A stretch of DNA of 64,000 nt, taken from the NCBI RefSeq assembly GCF_014195485.1, contig NZ_JACIBU010000001.1, forward strand, positions 1,860,001-1,924,000, in the 5' to 3' direction. Both the position numbers and the translations under genes were made by a program. Below, one piece after another: positions 7,708-18,857 of the stretch. Under the pieces are notes generated by a model. The model was not told the DNA's origin. It saw nothing but the letters and a program-made list of their open reading frames with translations, and made no database searches. The first letter of the stretch is position 1; each line of letters opens with the position of its first letter. This DNA comes from Modestobacter versicolor. Lineage in GTDB: Bacteria; Actinomycetota; Actinomycetes; Mycobacteriales; Geodermatophilaceae.

Positions 7708-8076
7708 GTGACCGCACCGTCCGAGTCCCCCGCCGACACCGGCGCCCGCCGCGCCCGCGAGTACCTGCAGCTGGTCGAGGCCGGCCGCACCGAGGAGGCC
7801 GACGCGCTGCTGGCCGGGTTGTCCGACACCCGCGAGCTGGTGTTCGTCGGCGCCGGGTTCACCGCCCTCGCCCGGCGCACCGGCCGCACCCTGCCCACGG
7901 CCATGCGCGCCCAGGCCAGCACCCGGCAGGTGCTGCTGGGTCAGCTCCGCGACCGCAACCGACGCGACGTCGAGGGGCTGCGCGGCTGGCTGCGCCAGGC
8001 CGCCGAGGAGGTGCTGCTGGTCACCCGGCTCGCCGAGGCGGCCCGGCAGCGGCTGGGCGAGGCCCCGACCCGCTGA
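7708..8076 (+). CDS. Small helical hypothetical protein
   Basis: A 122-residue, Arg/Glu/Leu-rich, probably all-helical protein without signal peptide or membrane segment. I recognise no family. The GTG at 7708 is preceded by a strong GAGAGTGGAGGG purine run, and the gene closely follows the crotonase, so the two are likely one unit. Its last 56 bases overlap the convergent MFS gene. Confidence 0.7.
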   Translation: MTAPSESPADTGARRAREYLQLVEAGRTEEADALLAGLSDTRELVFVGAGFTALARRTGRTLPTAMRAQASTRQVLLGQLRDRNRRDVEGLRGWLRQAAEEVLLVTRLAEAARQRLGEAPTR

Positions 8077-9250
8077 CCCGTTCGCGCCCGGCGCCGACGA
8101 CGACGGCCGTGGGCAGCGCGAGCGCGAGCAGGGCCGCCACCACGACGTAGGTCCACGGCAGCCCCAGCCCGGTCGCGGCCAGCGCCCCGACGCCGGCCGC
8201 GCCGATCGCCGTCCCGCTGTCGAAGCTGGCGTTCCACACGGCGCTGACCGTCGCCGCCGGCCCGGTGCCGGCGCGGCGGAGGGCCAGCACCATGCTCAGG
8301 TTCTGCACCGCCCCGTAGGCGGCGCCGAAGGCCAGCGCACCGGTCAGCACCGCGGCCGCGGCCGGGCCGCCCCGGCCGGTGAGGCCGAGCGCGACCAGCA
8401 GCACCCCGGCGACGCCGGTGGCCAGGGCCGCCGGCAGCAGCAGGCGGGCGCCCACCCGGTCGACGAGGACCCCGGCCCGCCAGCGCGACAGCGCGCTGGT
8501 GAGCCCGAACAGCAGCAGGGCCACCGGCGCGAGCGCCCCGTCGGGTCGCTCGATCGGGAGGAAGGTGAGCAGCCCTCCCCCGGCGAGCGTCACCACCAGC
8601 AGCACCAGCGACGGCGGCAGCGCGGCGCGCACCGCACCCCGCCCGTCCGGGGCCGGGGCGTCGGCACCCGGCCGGAGCACCGACCGGGTCGCGCGCGGCA
8701 CGAACACCAGCGCGGCGACGGGGGCGGTGGCCAGCAGCGCCACCACCCAGAAGTGCCCGGCCAGCGTCAGCGCCGTCCCGGCCGGCACGGTGACCAGGGT
8801 CGGGACGGCGACCGCCAGCCCGTAGATGCCCAGCGACTCACCGCGGCGCTCGGGTGGCACCACCGAGGCCGCGATCGCGCCGCCCAGCACGCACAGCGCG
8901 GCGAACCCGAGGCCGCGGACGGCCGAGATGACGGCCAGCCACCGGACGTCGTCGGCCAGCGCGTACAGCGGGGACGGGGCGCCGAGCGCCACCAGCCCCG
9001 CCGCCAGCACCGGCGCCAGCCCCCACCGGCGCACCAGCAGCGGCACCGCGAGCTGGGCCAGCACCGTGGCGACCAGGAACACCGTGGTGACCGCACCGGC
9101 GGCGGTCAGCCCGGCGCCCAGCCGGGTGGCCTGGGCCGGCAGCGCGGAGATCAGCACCGAGTAGCTGAGGAAGCCCAGCACGTTGAGCGCGAACAGCGAG
9201 CGGACCGCCGGCAGCTGCCACAGGGAGCTGCGCCGGCCCGCCGTCGTCAC
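8021..9250 (-). CDS. MFS family transporter
   Basis: A 409-residue major facilitator with about twelve hydrophobic segments and the loop pattern VRRWGL and LVDRVGAR after segments 2 and 8. It is probably an exporter of small molecules; the substrate is unknown. The GTG at 9250 is chosen because GGGGGAGAGG lies immediately upstream; an in-frame GTG at 9268 would add six residues and place that purine run inside the gene. It is divergent from gluconokinase, 44 bases apart, and its 3' end overlaps the convergent small gene by 56 bases. Confidence 0.88.
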   Translation of the reverse strand: MTTAGRRSSLWQLPAVRSLFALNVLGFLSYSVLISALPAQATRLGAGLTAAGAVTTVFLVATVLAQLAVPLLVRRWGLAPVLAAGLVALGAPSPLYALADDVRWLAVISAVRGLGFAALCVLGGAIAASVVPPERRGESLGIYGLAVAVPTLVTVPAGTALTLAGHFWVVALLATAPVAALVFVPRATRSVLRPGADAPAPDGRGAVRAALPPSLVLLVVTLAGGGLLTFLPIERPDGALAPVALLLFGLTSALSRWRAGVLVDRVGARLLLPAALATGVAGVLLVALGLTGRGGPAAAAVLTGALAFGAAYGAVQNLSMVLALRRAGTGPAATVSAVWNASFDSGTAIGAAGVGALAATGLGLPWTYVVVAALLALALPTAVVVGAGRERVSGSGPRPAAAGPPRRAG

Positions 9251-9294
9251 GACCTCTCCCCCGCTCACCGCGCCGCGACCCCTACGGTCAGCGC

Positions 9295-9837
9295 ATGGAC
9301 ACTCCGCCCAGCATCCCGGCGACCACCACGATCGTCGTCATGGGGGTCTCCGGATCCGGCAAGACGAGCGCTGCCCGCGAGCTCACCCGGCAACTGGGCT
9401 GGGAGTACATCGAGGGCGACGACCTGCACCCGGCGGCCAACGTCGCCAAGATGGCCGCCGGCACCCCGCTGGACGACGACGACCGCTGGCCGTGGCTGCG
9501 GGAGATCGCCGCGGTGATCGGCGAGCACGAGGCGGCCGGCACCGACCTGGTCATCACCTGCTCGGCGCTCAAGCGCAGCTACCGCGACCTGCTGCGCGAC
9601 GGCCACCCGTCGGTCTGGTTCGCCCACGTCGACGTCCCGCGCGAGGTGCTGGCCGAGCGGCTGGCCCAGCGGAAGGGCCACTTCATGCCGCCGTCCCTGC
9701 TGGACAGCCAGCTGGCCACCCTGGAGCGGCTCGGCGAGGACGAGCCCGGCGACGTCATCGCCGGCGACGCCCCGCTCGAGGAGACCGTCGCCAAGGTGCT
9801 CGGCGACCTGCGCGAGGAGCGCCAGCTGCAGAGCTGA
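9295..9837 (+). CDS. gntK: Gluconokinase
   Basis: Phosphorylates D-gluconate to 6-phosphogluconate using ATP, feeding the pentose phosphate pathway. The 180-residue product has the P-loop GVSGSGKT (about residues 17-24), the EGDDLHPAANVAKMAAG substrate region, and the CSALKRSYRD and KGHFMPPSLL motifs typical of GntK. The next enzyme, 6-phosphogluconate dehydrogenase, is encoded at 51491-52930, not nearby. It converges with pruA with a gap of 21 bases and no clear hairpin. Confidence 0.95.
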   Translation: MDTPPSIPATTTIVVMGVSGSGKTSAARELTRQLGWEYIEGDDLHPAANVAKMAAGTPLDDDDRWPWLREIAAVIGEHEAAGTDLVITCSALKRSYRDLLRDGHPSVWFAHVDVPREVLAERLAQRKGHFMPPSLLDSQLATLERLGEDEPGDVIAGDAPLEETVAKVLGDLREERQLQS

Positions 9838-9858
9838 CCGGCCCGCCGCCGGGGTCCG

Positions 9859-11484
<1,626 letters not shown>

Positions 11485-11497
11485 GTGGTGCTCCCGT

Positions 11498-12433
<936 letters not shown>

Positions 12434-12500
12434 GGGGCAACGGTAGGGACGACGGCCGCCTCCCCACCACCGACAGATGTCCGGACTCGCCGCAGCCACC

Positions 12501-12516
12501 TCGTACGATCGTACGA
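12501..12516. promoter_or_regulatory. 16-bp perfect palindrome between pruB and the PucR-type regulator
   Basis: TCGTACGATCGTACGA is its own reverse complement. It sits 18 bp before the regulator's GTG and 68 bp before pruB, where an operator for divergent control would be expected. Confidence 0.6.
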
Positions 12517-12533
12517 ACGGCGGGAGGAGCCCG

Positions 12534-13718
12534 GTGCGCGACGACCTGCAGGACCTGGTGGACGAGGTGTCCGCGGTGCTCGGCGCCCCGGCGACGCTGG
12601 AGGACCGGGACTTCACCCTGCTGGCCTTCTGCGCGCACGACGGCACCGGCCCGGCCACGCCCGGCGCGACGATGGACACCGTCCGCGCCCGCTCCATCCT
12701 GGGCCGCAGCTCCACGCCCGAGGTGCGGGCCTGGTTCGAGAGCCACGGCATCGCCCGCGCGACCGCCCCGGTGCGGGTGCCCGCCGACCCGGTCGCCGGC
12801 ATCCTCACCCGGCTGTGCCTGCCGGTGCGCTCCGGCGACCGGCTGCACGGCTACCTGTGGCTGCTCGACGAGGGCCGCACCGACGTCACCGACCCCACCG
12901 CCCCCGGGCTGGGCGAGGCCGTCGCGCTCGCCGCGGAGGCCGGCCGGCTGCTGGCCGAGGGCCGCCCGGGCACCGACGACCTGTCGTCCGCGCTGCACGC
13001 CGTGCTCACCGGCCCGGCGCCGCAGCGCTCGGTGCGGGCGCTCACCGAGGCGCTGGGCGCCGGCACCCCGGTCACCCTGGTGGCCCTCCTCCCCGCCGCT
13101 CCCGGCCTCCCGGCCGGCTGGGCACCGCCGGGCGCCGGCGCGGTACCGGCGGTGCTCGGCGACGGCGCCGAGGTCGCGGTGCTGCTGCCGCTGCCCGGCG
13201 ACGGCGACCCCCGTCCGGCGGGCGCGCTGAGCGGCGCGGCGCTGGGCGGCCTGCCCGCGGGCAGCACGGCCGGGGTGGCCGCCGCCCGGATCGGCTGCGG
13301 CGACCTGCCCGCCCAGTGGCACGAGGCGCGGACGGCGGCCCGGGTCGCCGCCGTCGACCCGCGGTTCGCCCCGGCGGCGTCCTGGCCGGAGCTGGGCGCG
13401 TGGCGCCAGGTGGCCGCGCTGCCCGGCCCCGACCCGTCGCTGGCCGCGCTGCTGGCCGACCCGGTGCTCACCGCGACCGCGGAGGTCTGGCTGGACTGCG
13501 CCGGCAGCCCGCAGCGCGCGGCGGGCGTGCTCTGCATCCACCGGCAGACGCTGTACTACCGGCTGGGCCGGATCGAGGAGCTCACCGGGCTGGACCTCGC
13601 CGACGGCGCGGACCGGCTGTTCCTGCACCTCGGGGTGCGTGCGGCGCGGCTCACACCTGCGGCCCCGGAGCGTCCGAGCCGTGGCCCGCGGGGTGACCTA
13701 AACTCGGCCGACAGATGA
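12534..13718 (+). CDS. PucR-type helix-turn-helix transcriptional regulator
   Basis: A 394-residue regulator with a C-terminal PucR-type HTH at about residues 320-385 (the helices include AAGVLCIHRQTLYYRLGRIE). The N-terminal part looks like a ligand-sensing region without a recognisable enzyme motif. It starts at a GTG with GGGAGGAG 5 bases before it. Divergence from pruB-pruA and the palindrome between them suggest it activates proline catabolism, as PucR/CdaR-type regulators beside pru genes do in other actinobacteria; this is inference. Its stop overlaps the heme oxygenase start (ATGA at 13715-13718), so the phytochrome genes may be partly cotranscribed with it. Confidence 0.87.
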   Translation: MRDDLQDLVDEVSAVLGAPATLEDRDFTLLAFCAHDGTGPATPGATMDTVRARSILGRSSTPEVRAWFESHGIARATAPVRVPADPVAGILTRLCLPVRSGDRLHGYLWLLDEGRTDVTDPTAPGLGEAVALAAEAGRLLAEGRPGTDDLSSALHAVLTGPAPQRSVRALTEALGAGTPVTLVALLPAAPGLPAGWAPPGAGAVPAVLGDGAEVAVLLPLPGDGDPRPAGALSGAALGGLPAGSTAGVAAARIGCGDLPAQWHEARTAARVAAVDPRFAPAASWPELGAWRQVAALPGPDPSLAALLADPVLTATAEVWLDCAGSPQRAAGVLCIHRQTLYYRLGRIEELTGLDLADGADRLFLHLGVRAARLTPAAPERPSRGPRGDLNSADR

Positions 13719-14413
13719 CTTCTGCAAGTAAGGCTCCCTCCCCGCTCCGGGCCGGTGCCGTGGACGACGGGAACCGGGTGGCCGACGACGCGGACGTCCT
13801 GCGCCGGCTGCGCACCGGGACCGCCACCGAGCACCAGGCGGTCGAGGACGCACTCGACCTGCTCTCCCCCGACCTCACCCGCGCCCGGCTCGTCGACGTG
13901 CTCACCCGGATGCACGGCTTCTGGCTCGCCGCGGAGGCCGGCCTGGACGCGTGGGCGCTGGCCGAGCCCGCCGACGCCGAGCGGGCCGGCTGGCCGCGCC
14001 GCCGCCGCAGCCCGCTGTTCGCCGCCGACCTGGCGGCACTGGGGGCCCCGGCCGGTGCGACCCCGCGCCCCGAGCTGCCCGCCGTGCCGGACACCGATGC
14101 CGCGCTGGGCCGGCTGTACGTGCTGGAGGGCTCGTCGCTGGGCGGGGTCTTCATCGACCGGCACCTGGCGACCCTCCCCCAGCTGGCCGCCGCCGAGCGG
14201 GTGACCGCGTTCTCCCCCTACGGTGAGCAGACCGGGGCGATGTGGCACGCGTTCCGCACGGCGACCCGCGCCCGGGTCGCCGGAGGCGGGGACGCCGGAC
14301 GCCTGGTCGCCTCGGCGCAGCAGACCTTCGGTGCGCTCGCCCGCTGGTGCGGCGCGCCCCTCCCCGTCGAACAGCGGCGGAACTCCCCTGAGCAGAACGG
14401 GGTCCCCGCATGA
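13715..14413 (+). CDS. bphO: Biliverdin-producing heme oxygenase of the bacteriophytochrome type
   Basis: Opens heme to biliverdin IX-alpha, the chromophore of the phytochrome encoded next. The 232-residue product has the proximal heme-ligand region LRTGTATEHQAVED (His40) and the distal helix YVLEGSSLGG around residue 135. The N-terminal 25 residues are an unstructured extension. The ATG overlaps the PucR stop, and the stop overlaps the phytochrome ATG, so all three are translationally coupled. Membership of the phytochrome-linked subgroup, rather than the HmuO iron-acquisition type, is inferred from context and from the YVLEGSSLGG sequence. Confidence 0.87.
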   Translation: MTSASKAPSPLRAGAVDDGNRVADDADVLRRLRTGTATEHQAVEDALDLLSPDLTRARLVDVLTRMHGFWLAAEAGLDAWALAEPADAERAGWPRRRRSPLFAADLAALGAPAGATPRPELPAVPDTDAALGRLYVLEGSSLGGVFIDRHLATLPQLAAAERVTAFSPYGEQTGAMWHAFRTATRARVAGGGDAGRLVASAQQTFGALARWCGAPLPVEQRRNSPEQNGVPA

Positions 14414-16791
14414 CGGACCAGCTGCAGAGCGGCCCGTGGCTCGCCCCGGGTGAGGTCGTCGACCTCACCAACTGCGAGCGCGAGCCGATCCACGTCCCGG
14501 GGAGCATCCAGCCCCGCGGCGTGCTGCTCGCGCTCAGCGAGCCCGACATGGTGGTGCGCCAGGTGTCGCGGAACCTCGCCGACGTGGTCGGCGTGGCCTG
14601 GGACGACGCGCTGGGCCGCCCGCTGGCCGAGGTCGTCGGCATGGTGCCGGCCCAGGCCATCGCCCGCTCGGCACGGGCCTTCGGCGACCTGCGGGAGCGG
14701 AACCCGGTCGAGCTGACGCTGGACTGCGACGGCACGCCCTGCCCGGTCGACGCGATCCTGCACCGGGCCGTGCACTCGGCCGAGGAGGCCTTCCGCCCGC
14801 TGGCCGAGCCCGGCCCGCCGGTGAGCGGTCAGGTGTCGGCGGGCTCGGTGAGCACGCTGGTGGTCGAGCTGGAGCCGGCCTACGGCCCGCGGCCGTTCTC
14901 CTTCCCCAACACCTACCAGGCGGTGCGCGGGACGATCGGCGAGCTCAACCGGGCCACCAGCCTGCAGCAGCTCTACGACATCACCGCCGAGGCCGTCCGC
15001 ACCCTCACCGGCTTCGACCGGGTGATGGTCTACCGCTACGACGCCGACTACAACGGCGAGGTGGTGGCCGAGGCGAAGCTGCCCGAGCTCAACTCCTTCC
15101 TCGGGCTGCACTACCCCGCCTCCGACATCCCGGCGCAGGCCCGGGCGCTGTACGAGAAGAACTGGATCCGGCTGATCTCGGACGTGACCTACACGCCGTC
15201 CCCGCTGGAGCCCGTCGACCTGCCCGCCACCGGCCGGCCGCTGGACCTCACCTACTCGACGCTGCGCAGCGTCTCGCCGATCCACTGCGAGTACCTGCAG
15301 AACATGGGCGTGCGGGCGTCCATGTCGATCTCACTGCTGCGCGACGACAAGCTGTGGGGGCTCATCGCCTGCCACCACTACTCCGGCTCGCACGCGCCGC
15401 CGTACGCGACCCGCGCGGCCGCGGAGTTCCTCGGGTCGACGCTGTCCCTGCGGCTGGTCGACCGGGCTGAGGACGAGGAGCACCGCCGGGCGCTGCAGGT
15501 GCGCTCGACGATGGCCTGGCTGACCGCGGCCGCCCTGGACGAGGACCGCCCGCTGGCCGAGACCCTGCTGGGCCGGCCGGGTCTGCTCGACGTGGTCCCC
15601 GCCGACTCGGTGGTGGTGGCCCTGCAGGGCGCCACCGGCACCGCCGGGGTCCCGCTGCCCGCCGAGGTCGTGCACGCGATCGCCGGCTGGGCCGCGGGCC
15701 AGGGCTCCGACGTCGTCCACACCGACCGGCTGCCGCTGGCCGCCCCGCAGCTGGACGTGCCGGCCGACCTGGCCTGCGGCGTCCTCGCGCTGCCGCTGCC
15801 CGATGGCCAGTACGTGGTCTGGACCCGGCGGGAGACGGTGCACTCGGTCGACTGGGGCGGCGACCCGCACAACAAGGCCATCGCCGAGCGCGAGGGCGAC
15901 ACCGTGCGGCTCTCCCCCCGCAAGTCCTTCGACCGGTGGCGCGAGACGGTGCGCAACCGGTCCGAGGACTGGTCCCCGGCGCAGCTCTCCGAGGTCGGCG
16001 ACCTGCGCACCAACCTGCTCGAGGCGCTCTACGCCCGGTCGCGCAGGGTCGCCCAGGCGGCGCTGACCCTGCAGCGCAGCCTGCTGTCCGAGCCGCCGGA
16101 CCCCGACCACCTGGAGTTCGCCGTCCGGTACGTGCCGGCGGCGCGCGAGGCCCAGGTCGGCGGCGACTGGTACGACGTCTTCCAGCAGCCCGACGGCGCG
16201 ACCGCGCTGGTGATCGGCGACGTCGTCGGCCACGACACCGAGGCCGCGGCGTGCATGGGGCAGCTGCGCGGCCTGCTGCGCGGCATCAGCTACGACAGCG
16301 CCGACAGCCCGGCCGGCGTGCTGACCCGGCTGGACCGGGCGATGGACGGCCTGCAGCTGAAGACCCTGGCGTCGCTGGTCGTCGCCCGGCTCGAGCAGAC
16401 GCCGGATGAGTTCGAGCAGGGCGTCACCCGGCTGCGCTGGTCGAACGCCGGGCACCCGCCGCCGGTGCTGCTGCTCCCCGACGGCTCGACCCGGGTGCTG
16501 ACCGCCGACCCCGCGGAGATGCTGGTCGGCGTGCACGTCGACGCCACCCGCCGGGACCACGTGGTCACGCTGCCCCGCGGCTCGACGCTGCTCTTCTACA
16601 CCGACGGCCTGGTCGAGCGCCGGGACCAGGTGTTCGACGTCGGCATCGACCGGCTGGCGGCCGAGCTCTCCACGCTGGCCGGCCTGCCGATGACCGAGCT
16701 GGCCGACCAGCTGCTGGACCGGCTGCTGCCCGAGCGGGCCGAGGACGACGTCGCGCTGATCGCCGTCCGGCTCAACCGCCAGGACCGCTGA
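14410..16791 (+). CDS. bphP: Bacteriophytochrome with SpoIIE/PP2C phosphatase output
   Basis: A red/far-red light sensor of 793 residues. The N-terminal PAS domain carries the biliverdin-binding cysteine (Cys22) in NCEREPIHVPGSIQPRG. The GAF domain has the signature YPASDIP (about residues 235-241). The PHY domain has a complete tongue with WGGDP and PRKSF (about 503-507). The output is a PP2C phosphatase of the SpoIIE/RsbU type (about 580-790) with VGGDWYDV, GDVVGHDTEAA, SNAGHPPPVLL, FYTDGLVERRD and EDDVALIAV, so the metal-binding aspartates are present. Most bacteriophytochromes end in histidine kinases. Here light would control dephosphorylation of an anti-sigma-factor antagonist, linking light to sigma-factor release. 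It is coupled to bphO by an ATGA overlap. Confidence 0.95.
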   Translation: MTDQLQSGPWLAPGEVVDLTNCEREPIHVPGSIQPRGVLLALSEPDMVVRQVSRNLADVVGVAWDDALGRPLAEVVGMVPAQAIARSARAFGDLRERNPVELTLDCDGTPCPVDAILHRAVHSAEEAFRPLAEPGPPVSGQVSAGSVSTLVVELEPAYGPRPFSFPNTYQAVRGTIGELNRATSLQQLYDITAEAVRTLTGFDRVMVYRYDADYNGEVVAEAKLPELNSFLGLHYPASDIPAQARALYEKNWIRLISDVTYTPSPLEPVDLPATGRPLDLTYSTLRSVSPIHCEYLQNMGVRASMSISLLRDDKLWGLIACHHYSGSHAPPYATRAAAEFLGSTLSLRLVDRAEDEEHRRALQVRSTMAWLTAAALDEDRPLAETLLGRPGLLDVVPADSVVVALQGATGTAGVPLPAEVVHAIAGWAAGQGSDVVHTDRLPLAAPQLDVPADLACGVLALPLPDGQYVVWTRRETVHSVDWGGDPHNKAIAEREGDTVRLSPRKSFDRWRETVRNRSEDWSPAQLSEVGDLRTNLLEALYARSRRVAQAALTLQRSLLSEPPDPDHLEFAVRYVPAAREAQVGGDWYDVFQQPDGATALVIGDVVGHDTEAAACMGQLRGLLRGISYDSADSPAGVLTRLDRAMDGLQLKTLASLVVARLEQTPDEFEQGVTRLRWSNAGHPPPVLLLPDGSTRVLTADPAEMLVGVHVDATRRDHVVTLPRGSTLLFYTDGLVERRDQVFDVGIDRLAAELSTLAGLPMTELADQLLDRLLPERAEDDVALIAVRLNRQDR

Positions 16792-16802
16792 CCCGCCGCC
16801 TG

Positions 16803-17060
16803 TCAGCGGTCGGTGAACTCGGCGTCCAGCCCGTCGTCGTTGCCACCACCGCTGCCGGGCAGCGGGGCGTCGTCGTCGACCGCGGTGGCGACCTCGGGCG
16901 AGTCCTCCACGGCCGGCTGGGCAGTGCCCTCGGCCGGCTTATCCAGCTCCTCGAGCAGCGTGCGCTCGTCCTCGGCCAGCGGGCCGGTGCTGCGCTCGCC
17001 GGGGCTGCCCTCGTCGTTGCCGGTGGCCATCGCGGTGTCGGGGAGCTCGGGGTTGCTCAT
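16803..17060 (-). CDS. Small acidic, probably disordered protein
   Basis: An 85-residue protein rich in Asp, Glu, Gly, Pro and Ser, with one short helical stretch (AEDERTLLEELDK). No signal peptide, no cysteines, no known family. The start ATG at 17060 has an AGG about 11 bases upstream. It ends 12 bases from the convergent bphP stop. I treat it as real because it stays open with a proper start and typical codon use, but function is unknown. Confidence 0.55.
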   Translation of the reverse strand: MSNPELPDTAMATGNDEGSPGERSTGPLAEDERTLLEELDKPAEGTAQPAVEDSPEVATAVDDDAPLPGSGGGNDDGLDAEFTDR

Positions 17061-17108
17061 GCTGTGTGTCCTACCTGCCGGGCGGACGCGGTAACCGTCC
17101 GCGCCCGG

Positions 17109-17726
17109 TCAGCCGGTGGTCACCAGGTCGGCGAAGACGACGGTGTTGTCCAGGTAGCTGCGCGCGGCGGGGTCGAAGTCGCCGCCGCAGGTGATCACGC
17201 GCAGCCCGGCGTGCTCGAGGTCGGCGTAGACCGCAGCGGTGGGGAAGGCGTCCTTCGGGTACTGCCCGACCTCGACGACCCGGAACAGCGCGGTGCTGCC
17301 GTCCTCGCGCTGCACGGTGATCTCGTCCCCGACGGCCACGTCGCGCAGCGCGGAGAAGACGCCGGGCGACCCGGCCCAGTCGACGTGACCGGCGATGACG
17401 GCCGGCCCGCGCTCGCCCGGGGTCGGCGCGCCGGTGAACCAGCCCGCCGGGAAGCCGGTCGGGGGGACCTCGAGGGTGCCGTCGCCCTGCAGGCCCAGGT
17501 CCATCAGCTCGGAGTCGACACCGATCGAGGGGATCTGCACGCGCACCGGCCGGGACGCCGCGAGCACGGCGGGCAGGACGGCGACCGGGGCGCTGGTGGC
17601 CGTCGCGGACGTCGTCGCCGGGGCCGGCGCGGGCGCCGCGGCCGACTCCGTGGCGCAGCCGGACAGGCCCAGCGTGAGGGCGACGAGCAGCGCCCCGAGC
17701 CCGGCCCGTCCCCGCGGGGTCAGCAC
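17109..17726 (-). CDS. Class F sortase, lipoprotein-like
   Basis: A cell-surface transpeptidase of 205 residues. After an N-terminal hydrophobic segment ending LSGC (possible lipobox, Cys24) and an Ala/Thr/Pro linker, the sortase core shows the catalytic His114 (VIAGHVDWAG), Cys180 (VITCGGDFD) and Arg189 (RSYLDN). Class F enzymes are typical of actinobacteria. The GTG at 17726 lies inside the last codons of the upstream ice-binding-like gene, so the two are translationally coupled and the neighbour is the likely substrate. A lipid-anchored sortase would be unusual; the segment may instead be an uncleaved anchor. Confidence 0.85.
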   Translation of the reverse strand: MLTPRGRAGLGALLVALTLGLSGCATESAAAPAPAPATTSATATSAPVAVLPAVLAASRPVRVQIPSIGVDSELMDLGLQGDGTLEVPPTGFPAGWFTGAPTPGERGPAVIAGHVDWAGSPGVFSALRDVAVGDEITVQREDGSTALFRVVEVGQYPKDAFPTAAVYADLEHAGLRVITCGGDFDPAARSYLDNTVVFADLVTTG

Positions 17727-18691
17727 CGGGGCGACTCCACCAGGTCGGCGGCGGTGCTGCCGTCACCGGTGTCGACGGAGCCGACCGGCACGCGGCCGAC
17801 CTGGCCGTACCGAGGTGCGTTCGGTGTCGTGCCGGTGGGTGTGGCCGTCGCCGGCGCGGTGGCGGTCGGCGTGCCGTCGGGCGTGCCGGTCGGTCCGGCG
17901 GTGGGGCCGGCGGTGGTGGGCGGCGCGACGACGGGCGTGACGAGCCCCGTCTGGCAGCCGGACCGGATGACCGTGTCGCTGATCAGCGTGACCGCGTCCT
18001 GGGCGAGCAGCCGGCCGTCGATGGTCGCGCCCGCGTCGACGGAGATGCTCGTCGTGGCCAGGATCGTGCCCCGGAACGTCGACCCCGCGCCGAGCGACGC
18101 CGAGCTGCCGATCTCCCAGAAGACGTTGCAGGCCTGGGCACCGCCGGTGAGGCTGATCGTGCTGGCCGAGGCGGTGGTGAGCCCGGCGGTGGCCCGGAAG
18201 ACGAACACCGAGTCGTAGCTCCCGCCGCCGTCCAGCAGCAGCGGGCCGGTGAGCGCGAGGTCCGAGCCGGAGGTGTAGATGCCGGGGCCGAGCGGGCCGG
18301 AGAGCGCCAGGTTGGCCGGGCCGACGTCGGTCGCCGGGGTCTGCCCCCGGGCGTTGGTGATCGCCGCGGTCAGGCCGGCCAGGCCGGCGCCGACGTCGTT
18401 CCGGTCGATGCCCGAGGTGTGCACGATCGAGTTCGCCCCGGTCGGGCCGGTGCCGGTGCTGGTGCTGCCGCCGACGTCGCCGGCGACCGTGGAGATCCCG
18501 GTGTTGGTGACGGTGGTGCCCAGGACGCCGTAGACGTCGGCGCCGGCGAGCGGGACGGTGGTGGCGGCCTGCGCGGTGCCGGTGAGCCCGGCGAGGACCC
18601 CGAGGGCGGTGATCGCCACCAGGCTGGTCGAGGCGAGGCCGACGCGGCGGCCACGGGCCGTGGCGAGGGAGGTGGGGCGGACCGACGTCAC
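17720..18691 (-). CDS. Secreted DUF3494 ice-binding-like protein, putative sortase partner
   Basis: A 323-residue exported protein: signal peptide ending about AQA at residue 42, a DUF3494 beta-helix (about residues 45-245) with repeated short Gly/Thr/Ser turns such as ADVYGVLGTTVTNTG, then a Pro/Thr stalk. It ends in GRVPVGSVDTGDGSTAADL and a short polar tail. DUF3494 proteins include ice-binding adhesins; others serve unknown surface roles. No LPXTG motif or membrane anchor follows the stalk, although a class F sortase gene starts 7 bases before its end. The GTG at 18691 has AGGAG 8 bases upstream. The 166 bp up to the preceding gene contain the promoter region and nothing else recognised. 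Confidence 0.85.
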   Translation of the reverse strand: MTSVRPTSLATARGRRVGLASTSLVAITALGVLAGLTGTAQAATTVPLAGADVYGVLGTTVTNTGISTVAGDVGGSTSTGTGPTGANSIVHTSGIDRNDVGAGLAGLTAAITNARGQTPATDVGPANLALSGPLGPGIYTSGSDLALTGPLLLDGGGSYDSVFVFRATAGLTTASASTISLTGGAQACNVFWEIGSSASLGAGSTFRGTILATTSISVDAGATIDGRLLAQDAVTLISDTVIRSGCQTGLVTPVVAPPTTAGPTAGPTGTPDGTPTATAPATATPTGTTPNAPRYGQVGRVPVGSVDTGDGSTAADLVESPRC

Positions 18692-18857
18692 GTCGGCGCT
18701 CCTGTCTCCGGCGACGAGTACCGCCGGGATCGTGGTGCGCTGAAGACGTCGCCGGCGTGGCTGCCGGAGCTCGAGGTGCCCTCGGTCAGCAGATTACCCG
18801 GGCGTAGTGGCGTGATGACGCTTTGTAGTCCCTACGAGTGACGAGCCGCGCGGCCGA

